DNA from: a virus
Virus record (IMG/VR): IMGVR_UViG_3300023174_003073
Span: 62,001-126,000 of that record
Length of the DNA: 64,000 bases
Reading direction: 5' to 3' (one strand)
Each line of letters starts with the position of its first letter. The stretch's first letter is position 1. A model generated the notes under the pieces. The model was not told the DNA's origin. It did not search any database and saw only the letters and a program-made list of their open reading frames with translations. Position numbers and translations under genes: made by a program. Of the stretch, positions 56,352-64,000 are shown in pieces.

Positions 56352-58505
56352 TTAAGCATTGGGTAAAATTGTTTTTCTAGGGAATAAAACGACAACATCA
56401 TATTTATCCAAAGGATCCGGAACTGGAGTAGCACTAGGTAAATCAGTCCAAGCAGGAACTGATAGTTTAGTATTCCAATTATAAGTTGCACTCTTGTCTA
56501 CCATTAACCTATCTATAGTAAAATCAATTTCATTTAGTTTATGTGACCAATTATTATTAATTAGGTCTTTAATAACTGTTGCTTTACCTGGCTTAGTATA
56601 ACATATCACCCATGCTTGAACAAAACCTAATGTTTCACTATTTGTTTGCTGTGTTACCATCCACTTAGGTAACAATCTACTATCAAAATTTTGTGTCATA
56701 GCTGTAGTAATACTGGATCTCATATTCTGCAATCCTGCAGGATATAATATACGAACTGATCCTGGACTTTGACTGGTTTTAATTGATCCACTACTAATTG
56801 AATACTGTGTTGTGTTAGTAACAAACGACCCTTGACGTAGACTGATATTCTTATACCAGTGTAAATCATCTGCTAATTTATTACCATCAATACTTTCTAA
56901 GTCATCTATAATTTTACTATATACAACTTCATATAGAATATTGCCATTATCGTCGGTTGCTACAGCAGTGTCAATTGGACCCAATACAATTTTTCGTCTA
57001 TAATGATTTTTTTGTATAGCATCAATGTATTTCTCTAGTGTGCTTGATTCCATGCCATAAACATGAACAAAACTAACATCTTTTGCTTTTCCAAAATACA
57101 TATCATCTGCTCTGAATAGGTATTCATCTGGAATTAATGTCTTGTCCGTAAGTAGAGATTGAATTGTTCGCTTTCCTTTTAAATCAGGAAGTGCTTTTAG
57201 ATATATATTTTCAAGTGGGTTAGGGTAATATTGATTTACGTTAATCGTAAATGTTTTAAAACTATGAAGTAAAGGGTATTCAGGGGAAAAACTTTCAACA
57301 GTAAAAGTAAAAAGTGTATCAGCACCCTCAGGTAATGCTCTTAGTGTTCCGGGTTGTTCTGCTACTCGACCTGTTATTTCACCGTTACTTTGTAAAATTA
57401 AATTATTCGGTAGTGAGCCTGATGTTATTCTATAATTAAGTATATGTGCTGATGTTGCTTTAACCTGTAACATACTAATTGTACCATTCAATATGGTTCC
57501 TAAACTAGTATCAGTATCCCAAACAATATCTTCGTCTATTTCATTTTTAATAGTAAAAACAAATGTTTCTTTTTTAGAAACTAATGCAGGCTTTATTTTT
57601 TTAGCAACAGTAACAGAAATAGTATAACTAAAAACACCCTTTCTTTCCAATATTGGTTTTCCAGTAATCCACCCAGTTGTTTTATTCCCTACTAAACCTT
57701 TAGGCAAATCACCATACTGATATATGAAATCATTATTATCAAAATCTTCACCTAGGATTTTAAATGAAAAATATTCATTGGCTTTAATTGTAGGAAGTGT
57801 TCTGTTATTTAAAACATAATAATCATAGTAAGGATCGTCAGGAAGAATAGGTTCAGACTTTGGTTTTCTATTTAAAATTACAGGGATTCTTGTGTTTTGT
57901 AATCCACCTAATTCTTTGTTACGTACTTCAATTGAATACACAACAGTATCATTTCCTAATTCACTGGTTAATTGAACTGAGAATGTATATGTTTTTGTTG
58001 TAGGACTTCTGTCACCTAACACTGGTTTATCAGGATATCCCTTAATAAGACCGGTAGAATTTATATACAATCCCGGAGGTAAACTACCAGATGAAATTGA
58101 TGTGGTTACAACATTATCTGCGGAAGGATTAGAATATTTCAATTGATAAGAAACATACACACTATCAATTACATGTAGTATAGTTCCCGGTAATGTAGTT
58201 AGTTTAGGTTTATTTTCTGCACCTGAAATACTTATATTAAAGGATCTGTCTCGGATATTATTTAAATCGTCTGTTGCACGTATAGTGAAATTATATTCCT
58301 GAACAGTTGATGTATTTACTGGCGTACCAGAAATTGTTCCAAATCGACTTAAAGTGGTACCTACAGGTATCATACCACTTAGTAATTTATATTGGACTAA
58401 TGTTGCAGGAAACACCGCACCTGCACTTAACTGAACTACAAGAGGTAATCCTGTTGGGAAGGTACCTAAGTAACCTGAATTTGTAATCCAATTTGGTTGT
58501 GACAT
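56352..58505 (-). CDS. Tail protein with Ig-like repeats
   Basis: A 717-residue protein. It has repeating cadherin/putative-Ig (He_PIG-like) modules with YNFTIRATDDL, G-x-I-x-G-T-P and YTFSVQLTSE near residues 70, 170 and 280. The C-terminal 250 residues are different (LYKNISLRQGSF, WVICYTKPGKATV). It is probably a tail-associated adhesin or baseplate protein. It begins two bases after the endolysin stop. Confidence 0.75.
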   Translation of the reverse strand: MSQPNWITNSGYLGTFPTGLPLVVQLSAGAVFPATLVQYKLLSGMIPVGTTLSRFGTISGTPVNTSTVQEYNFTIRATDDLNNIRDRSFNISISGAENKPKLTTLPGTILHVIDSVYVSYQLKYSNPSADNVVTTSISSGSLPPGLYINSTGLIKGYPDKPVLGDRSPTTKTYTFSVQLTSELGNDTVVYSIEVRNKELGGLQNTRIPVILNRKPKSEPILPDDPYYDYYVLNNRTLPTIKANEYFSFKILGEDFDNNDFIYQYGDLPKGLVGNKTTGWITGKPILERKGVFSYTISVTVAKKIKPALVSKKETFVFTIKNEIDEDIVWDTDTSLGTILNGTISMLQVKATSAHILNYRITSGSLPNNLILQSNGEITGRVAEQPGTLRALPEGADTLFTFTVESFSPEYPLLHSFKTFTINVNQYYPNPLENIYLKALPDLKGKRTIQSLLTDKTLIPDEYLFRADDMYFGKAKDVSFVHVYGMESSTLEKYIDAIQKNHYRRKIVLGPIDTAVATDDNGNILYEVVYSKIIDDLESIDGNKLADDLHWYKNISLRQGSFVTNTTQYSISSGSIKTSQSPGSVRILYPAGLQNMRSSITTAMTQNFDSRLLPKWMVTQQTNSETLGFVQAWVICYTKPGKATVIKDLINNNWSHKLNEIDFTIDRLMVDKSATYNWNTKLSVPAWTDLPSATPVPDPLDKYDVVVLFPRKTILPNA

Positions 58506-58506
58506 A

Positions 58507-59130
58507 TTAATGTCCTTGCAATAAATCTAACGCAAGATGATAATGATGCTGTCTATCTTCCAATCCAATAGTTCCGCCGTTAATGCGTTTTGTTAGTGTA
58601 ACAAAATCATCATTGTCACAGTATTGATTTAAATTGTTATTGTCCCAGAACCAACCAGCAGAACTGACTGCACCTTCGGGTGTTTCTAAGTAAGCAACTG
58701 TTTCTTCAACACTAATACCTAAATCGGCTGCAAACTTAGTATAGTTGGCGCGACCGGTCAATTGAATTAAACCACGACCACAGAAACGATATCCGTCTCC
58801 ACTTGCCTCGTCACCGTTACTCATGCGATTTGCATAAACACGATTAGCAATCTTTTCAGGCTTACGTTCATATTGTCTTGCTAAGTCATCAGTGGGGAAA
58901 TACTTTTTAAAAGTACCCATCAATCCTTTAGCACTATAGTTTAGATTCTCTTTAACAAAATTAAAACCACCTGATTCATGTGCAGTCTGTGCAACGAATG
59001 CTGCCGCTCTACGCATGTTATCATACATGTCATAGTATTCTGCAACTTCATGCAAAGGTTGTGCATATACTTGTAGTACTGTTGCTTTTGTCTTTGGGCA
59101 TAATGCCTTTAATAATTCTAATGTTATCAT
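58507..59130 (-). CDS. GH19 endolysin (chitinase-like muramidase)
   Basis: A 207-residue lysozyme-like GH19 enzyme. The acid residues are E52 (TAHESGGF) and E61 (KENLNYS), followed by RGLIQLTGRANY near 120, the family signature. It would cut host peptidoglycan at lysis, after holin. The start at 59130 follows AAGGAAAAATT. No signal sequence. Confidence 0.93.
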   Translation of the reverse strand: MITLELLKALCPKTKATVLQVYAQPLHEVAEYYDMYDNMRRAAAFVAQTAHESGGFNFVKENLNYSAKGLMGTFKKYFPTDDLARQYERKPEKIANRVYANRMSNGDEASGDGYRFCGRGLIQLTGRANYTKFAADLGISVEETVAYLETPEGAVSSAGWFWDNNNLNQYCDNDDFVTLTKRINGGTIGLEDRQHHYHLALDLLQGH

Positions 59131-59141
59131 AATTTTTCCTT

Positions 59142-62100
59142 TTAAGCGTAAACTGCTGTTAGAGCATACCATTTAGTTAAACTACCTGCAACTAAATGTA
59201 TTCTTGCTCCTGGTCCTAATGGATAAGAAGCAATGCCTTCGACTGTTACTCCTGTACCTTGTGGCAGAATATTAATAGTCTGTGCTGAGTCATTAAACAC
59301 ATACAATTGTCTACCAATAGAAACTGTAGGTGTTAATACATTATACGGGGTTGCACCTACCGCTGTAATAATGTTAATTGTTTTATTCATAACCGGATTG
59401 TTAGAGGCTGCAGTTAGACCCTGATTTGAACTGAAGTTAACATGACTATCTGCGGCGTCAGTAACAACTAAACCACCTAATGTTGCTAAACCAGTACTAA
59501 TACCATTCGTAACTGTTAGGCTGTTTAGTGTACCTACACCAGTAATGTTAGTATATGACCCTGGGGCAATACCATAAGTTAATGATGAACTTGATACATT
59601 ACCAATAATATTTGCACCGTTGGCTGCTGTAATAAAGAAACCATTTGCAAGTATGTTACCTGCATTTAAGTTACCTGCTAATGAAAGAGCACCGTTTGTA
59701 GTAAATGTTGCATTACTTGCACCTGCGCCAACAACTAAACTAATCAAATTACCAACTTGTGTAATTGCTGTTTGTGAACTACCAGTGACAGTTGTTGCGC
59801 TGCCTGCAGTTGATGCTGTGTTGGCTGCACTTGCTAGTGCTACGTAACCTGTAACATTTCCACCAACTAAATTAGACAAGCCACTACCCACACCAGTAAA
59901 TGCGCTGGCAATTATATTACCTGTTGCTGTTAATCCACCACCAAATGTAGCTGAACCAGTACTTATTAAGAATGGTCTAATATTCAATGATGCAAGTGTT
60001 GTAACAATTGCTCCGGTGGGAGTTAATGTTGCAGTAAACGTAAATGTTCTTGCACCGGTTACTGTGATGACGAACCAATTTGGATTACCACCACCAACGT
60101 TTGGTGGGTTAGTTGTCGCTGTCGTACCAGTTAATGTAATCTCAGTGCCTGTTGTTGCATTATGATTTGTAGAAGTAGTTACAGTTATTAAATTACCAAC
60201 GTTAGTAATAGAAGTGATACCAATTAATGTACTAGGTAAACTTAAATTTCCTACGTTTGCTGTTCCGGTAACTGCTAATATACCACTAGCTACTAAGTTA
60301 GCTCCTGAGACATTTCCTGATACTGAAACTAATGTACCATTGATATCTCTAGTTGTGATGTTACCTATGCTTGCATTTCCAGTAACTGTCAATAATCCAT
60401 TGGTTACTAAGTTGCCACCTGATATATTACCAACAGCAGTCATTATACCACTAGATTTCAAAATACCTGCCTCAACATTGCCACTTAGGAACATATGTGG
60501 TGCAGAAAGATTACCAGCAAAACTAGATTGTGCAGTACCAGTGACTGTCAGTACACCACCAATGCTAGCCTCGCCAGTTGAAGTGATAGAACCCGGTGTA
60601 GTTAAGTTACCAAATCTTGCATTACCTGTTATGTTTGCATTTGCACCATTAAAGTCACTTGCTTGGAAAGTTGTTCCTGAAATCAATGAAGAAACAGATA
60701 AGTTTATTAGACCAGTTAAACTTCCTAAAATTTCAGCATTACCACCTACTCTTAATCGTCCGTCAAATATACCTGAACCTGCACTAGTAATTAAAGGTCT
60801 TACTGTAATCGTAATTGTTCCGCCTAATGTACCTGTTGGGGCAACTGCGGCTGTTACAGTGAATGTTGTTGGGTTACCACCTGAGTTAGGTGTAGCAGGT
60901 ACAGTTGTTACTAAGAATACCCCGTTTGGTGCATTTGTACCTGTAGTTGTAACTCCGGATATTACTACTTCAGTACCAACAGTTAAACCATGTGCTATAG
61001 TACTTGTAACAGTAATTGCAGTGCCTACATATGAAACAGATATTGTTCCTGACAATGTAGTTGCGGTTGGGAATCTTAAATTACCAACATTAGCTTGTCC
61101 TGACACTAATAATGCACCACCAACGTTAGCATTACCAGATGCTACTACGTGTGTCATACTTGCATTACCAACGATAGCATTACCTCTAACGTTTAAAATA
61201 CCTAACGTTTCTATATTACCGTGTGTACTATTACCTGATATGTTTGCAGTTGCTATGTTTGCAATACCGGTAATATTAGCATTAGCTGATTTAAGTAAAC
61301 CATTTAGTGTTGTAATATCACCAGTAGATGTAATATGCATTACATCAGCAATATTACCTATGTTCGCATTTGCAGTTACTCTAAACACACTACCAGAGAA
61401 GTTTGCATTACCTGTTGAATCGATATGTAATGATGTTAGCGTACCGGTAATATTTGAACTTAATGCTTTAATTAAACCTGTATTAGCATATAAACTGCCC
61501 GCAGTTTCTAACATAGCAACGTTTGCTATACCAGTAACATTAGCATTTTGTGAAACTAAATAACCAGAGGTAGCAGATACGTTACCTAATGCAACAACGC
61601 TAGACGTATTGACATTACCGGCGGATACATTTCCGGCAATACTTGCAGAACCAGCACTAGATAATATAGGTCTAATTGTAATAGAAGTACTTGCCCCTAC
61701 AGTAATTGGTGCTGAAGGTGCTACATTAACTATAAATTCGAATCTGTTTGCATCAACTATATTAGAAACAGTCCAAGTACCATTAGTTGTTGTACTTGCA
61801 TTTGTTACAACAATTGTTGCTCCAACTACTGTCATACCGTGAGGATCTACAGTAGTAACACGAATAGTCGTACCAACATACAATATTGATGTAATCTTAG
61901 ATGTACCGGTTAGTACAACTGTTGGTAAAGTCATATGCGATACATTAGCTGTACCAGCAACAGTCAATTGTCCAGGTGTTGATAAGTTACCACCAGTCAA
62001 TGTATTAGTTGCAACTAAGTTTGCAGCCTGAACATTTGCTTGAGATGTAATATTACCTGCTTGTGTTACTTCACCAAATTGTGCTTCTGCTGACACATTG

Positions 62101-64000
62101 AATAGTGATCCAGTGAATCTTGCATTACCTGAACTATTAACATGTAACAAAGTAGCAGTTCCAGTAATATTAGTATTGGCTGCTCTTAATAATCCACTGT
62201 TTGCATATAAATCACCAGAAGCAGTTAAGTGTGTAGTACTTGCATTACCAAATGTACCTGTACCAGTGACACTTAATGTTCCACCAAATACCCCCGAACC
62301 TGTACTTGTCATTAATGGTTTAATAGATAGTGTTGCGGCTCCTGAGCCAACACTACCTGTTGGTGTTGATGTTGCGGTAAATGTGAATGATGTTGTAGAA
62401 ACAATTGTTGCAACTATCCAAGTACCGTTAGGTGGATTAGTAGTTGCTGTCAATCCACTAATAGTAATCTGTGCACCTGCAACTGCCATACCATGGTCAT
62501 TAGACGTAGTTACTGTTACCGTTGTACCAATATATGTTACACTTGATACTGCTACTGTAGTTATGTTAGGTAATACAACATGTGAGAAGTTAGCAGTACC
62601 GTTAACACTTAATGCATTACCATACATTGCACTTGCAGATACATTACCACCAGTAACATTACCGGCAGTAATTGCAGTAATGTTAGCATTGGCTGCATTT
62701 ACCCAGCCACTTGTGGCGTTGATATTACCAGGTGTTCCTAAATTACCAAACTGTGCGTTACCTGTGATGTTTGCATTCTGTGCATTGACCCAGGCTGCTG
62801 TTGCATTAATATTACCAGTAGCAAAAATTTGTTGTGATACAGTGACATTCCCTTGTGATGTTAGTGTACCTACGTTTGCTATACCATCAATGCTTGCATT
62901 ACCTGTAGTTTTAAATGACCCTACATTAGCAAGACCTGAACTTACAAAACTACCACCGATTGTAATTGAAGTATTAGCACCGCCGTTAATATTACCTGTA
63001 GCTACAATAATACCTGTTGATAAGTTGCCTGCGCTTGCATTACCTACTACTGCTAGAATACCACCAGTAGTTATATTTGCACCATCTAGATTTCCTCTTG
63101 CAGACAAATCTAATGTTGTTAATTTTGTTGTTACGTTTACGTTAGCAGTTGTTACATTACCTGCATTGACAATAGTACCGTTGATGTTGGCGCCACCTTC
63201 TAATGCAGCCGAACCCACAACTCTGATAATACCGCTGGCAATAAGATTAGCACCACTGACGTTACCTGATACACTTACGACTGTACCATCTAATCTTGTT
63301 GTTGTAATATTACCTACGTTTGCGTTACCCTGAACACGTAAAATTCCATTGGTTACTAGATTTGCACCAGTAACATTACCAGTAACGTCTGCATCACCTC
63401 TACTAATTAAGGAAGCAACGTTTGCTGATGATGTAGCAAACATAATACCAGTTGACACTAAATTACCAGCAGAAAGATTTGCTGTAATTGACATTAAACC
63501 TGTTGTTCTATTATATGTAGCACCAGTATGTGCGTTAGCAATACCACCGTCATTGAATAATAGTTGTGTAGTAGTTCCAGGAACTCCGATGTTACCTGAG
63601 ATATTACCACTAACGTTTCCAGATACATTACCTGTCATAGTCCCAGATAAATTTCCACTGATGTTACCGGATACATTACCTGCAACATTTCCTGAGAAAT
63701 CCCCTGAGATATTGCCGCTGACATTACCAGAGACATTACCAGTTAAAGTACCAAGTACATTTCCTGACATTGTGCCTACAGTCATTGTAGTTGCACTAAA
63801 GAATCCTGCATTCATTCTGGCTGCATCAACATTACCAGTCAATGAAATATTTCCACCGGTCATGTTACCTTCAACTGCTAATCCATCTAATAAACCTACT
63901 TTTCTAATATTAGGTTGATTAGCAGATTGTACTGTACCAGTGATGAATGTTGCACTGATATTACCAATTGCGGCATTACCGTCAACGTTTAGTGTAACTA
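59142..64000 (-). CDS. Giant repetitive fibre protein (5' end beyond window)
   Basis: The frame stays open to the right edge, so at least 1,619 codons are present and the start is outside. An ATG at 63863 is internal: upstream codons (NVDGNAAIGNISATFI) continue the same pattern. The chain is rich in Gly, Asn, Thr and Ala and made of repeats GN(V/I)SG, NANITGNA and ASGNV. Four modules of about 80-95 residues (about 62.3-62.6, 61.7-61.9, 60.8-61.1 and 60.0-60.2 kb) have H-G-M/L, a central NG and an I-R/K-P-L end. The C-terminus is a compact domain (GIASYPLGPGARIHLVAG). Likely a tail fibre or large virion decoration. Confidence 0.85.
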   Translation of the reverse strand, partial: VTLNVDGNAAIGNISATFITGTVQSANQPNIRKVGLLDGLAVEGNMTGGNISLTGNVDAARMNAGFFSATTMTVGTMSGNVLGTLTGNVSGNVSGNISGDFSGNVAGNVSGNISGNLSGTMTGNVSGNVSGNISGNIGVPGTTTQLLFNDGGIANAHTGATYNRTTGLMSITANLSAGNLVSTGIMFATSSANVASLISRGDADVTGNVTGANLVTNGILRVQGNANVGNITTTRLDGTVVSVSGNVSGANLIASGIIRVVGSAALEGGANINGTIVNAGNVTTANVNVTTKLTTLDLSARGNLDGANITTGGILAVVGNASAGNLSTGIIVATGNINGGANTSITIGGSFVSSGLANVGSFKTTGNASIDGIANVGTLTSQGNVTVSQQIFATGNINATAAWVNAQNANITGNAQFGNLGTPGNINATSGWVNAANANITAITAGNVTGGNVSASAMYGNALSVNGTANFSHVVLPNITTVAVSSVTYIGTTVTVTTSNDHGMAVAGAQITISGLTATTNPPNGTWIVATIVSTTSFTFTATSTPTGSVGSGAATLSIKPLMTSTGSGVFGGTLSVTGTGTFGNASTTHLTASGDLYANSGLLRAANTNITGTATLLHVNSSGNARFTGSLFNVSAEAQFGEVTQAGNITSQANVQAANLVATNTLTGGNLSTPGQLTVAGTANVSHMTLPTVVLTGTSKITSILYVGTTIRVTTVDPHGMTVVGATIVVTNASTTTNGTWTVSNIVDANRFEFIVNVAPSAPITVGASTSITIRPILSSAGSASIAGNVSAGNVNTSSVVALGNVSATSGYLVSQNANVTGIANVAMLETAGSLYANTGLIKALSSNITGTLTSLHIDSTGNANFSGSVFRVTANANIGNIADVMHITSTGDITTLNGLLKSANANITGIANIATANISGNSTHGNIETLGILNVRGNAIVGNASMTHVVASGNANVGGALLVSGQANVGNLRFPTATTLSGTISVSYVGTAITVTSTIAHGLTVGTEVVISGVTTTGTNAPNGVFLVTTVPATPNSGGNPTTFTVTAAVAPTGTLGGTITITVRPLITSAGSGIFDGRLRVGGNAEILGSLTGLINLSVSSLISGTTFQASDFNGANANITGNARFGNLTTPGSITSTGEASIGGVLTVTGTAQSSFAGNLSAPHMFLSGNVEAGILKSSGIMTAVGNISGGNLVTNGLLTVTGNASIGNITTRDINGTLVSVSGNVSGANLVASGILAVTGTANVGNLSLPSTLIGITSITNVGNLITVTTSTNHNATTGTEITLTGTTATTNPPNVGGGNPNWFVITVTGARTFTFTATLTPTGAIVTTLASLNIRPFLISTGSATFGGGLTATGNIIASAFTGVGSGLSNLVGGNVTGYVALASAANTASTAGSATTVTGSSQTAITQVGNLISLVVGAGASNATFTTNGALSLAGNLNAGNILANGFFITAANGANIIGNVSSSSLTYGIAPGSYTNITGVGTLNSLTVTNGISTGLATLGGLVVTDAADSHVNFSSNQGLTAASNNPVMNKTINIITAVGATPYNVLTPTVSIGRQLYVFNDSAQTINILPQGTGVTVEGIASYPLGPGARIHLVAGSLTKWYALTAVYA
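63588..63764 (-). repeat. 12 bp-period GNVS tandem repeat
   Basis: About 14 copies of a four-residue unit (G-N-V/I-S) encoded in a 12 bp period inside the giant gene. It is imperfect but continuous. Confidence 0.8.

Noticed and set aside
60214-61563. Long plus-strand frame over the giant repetitive gene
   Set aside because: It is antisense to the fibre repeats, with repeated Pro/Val/Leu-rich composition that follows from reading Gly/Asn/Thr repeats backward; it has no domain or ribosome-binding site.
62098-63333. Second long plus-strand frame
   Set aside because: Same reason as above; it is a mirror of the repeat pattern.
63588-63764. CRISPR array
   Set aside because: The repeat is 12 bp, continuous, without spacers, and translates into GNVS repeats in frame.

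Overview
The window is a stretch of a large tailed-phage genome with T4-like (myovirus) machinery. The evidence is a family B DNA polymerase, a sliding clamp, a gp44-type clamp-loader ATPase, an ATP-dependent DNA ligase, an RNase H-type 5' exonuclease, a DsbA-like late-transcription protein, a GroES-like co-chaperonin, T4-style late promoter boxes (GATAAATA), a holin-like protein, a GH19 endolysin and several virion proteins. The DNA is AT-rich. Genes are packed with ATGA, TAATG or TTGA overlaps. Every recognised gene is on the minus strand except phoH (51.6-52.4 kb). No rRNA, tRNA, integrase, transposon or CRISPR array was recognised. The host cannot be named from this sequence.

Layout. 1-12.4 kb: a membrane protein cut by the left edge, DNA ligase, tiny membrane proteins, early genes each with its own near-consensus sigma70 promoter, an alpha/beta hydrolase, conserved small phage proteins and the 5' exonuclease. 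12.5-26 kb: GIY-YIG-like and ParB-like proteins, a UV-damage endonuclease, sugar and surface enzymes (GalE, two GT-B glycosyltransferases, a cytidylyltransferase) and a 7-deazaguanine DNA-modification set (FolE, QueD, QueE, a DpdA-like transglycosylase and a possible extra T-fold protein). 26-30 kb: sliding clamp, DNA polymerase and a DsbA-like protein. 30-45.8 kb: virion genes. These include two lectin-like proteins with a shared N-terminus, a Dps ferritin and a set of enzyme-like proteins whose N-termini look like T4 capsid-targeting leaders. 45.8-56.3 kb: a ClpA-like unfoldase, DnaJ, a holin-like protein, PhoH, the clamp loader, GroES and a DnaE fragment. 56.3-64 kb: Ig-like tail protein, endolysin, and a very large repetitive fibre-like protein open at the right edge.

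How the parts may work together. FolE, QueD and QueE convert GTP to 7-carboxy-7-deazaguanine, and the DpdA-like enzyme would insert a deazaguanine base into DNA; no QueC is visible here. Sigma70-type promoters drive the early, replication and nucleotide genes, and T4-type late boxes precede many of the virion genes. Many promoters carry inverted repeats centred on or next to the -10 box, and several start codons lie so close to a promoter that the mRNA would be leaderless.

The most novel candidates are: a head module that may package enzymes (nucleotidyltransferases, a ligase-like KxDG protein, a HIGH-type nucleotidyltransferase fused to a zinc peptidase, a Gp88-family protein); the T-fold protein beside dpdA; the -10-centred dyads; and a GC-rich, structured, apparently non-coding 0.2 kb segment near 35.7 kb.
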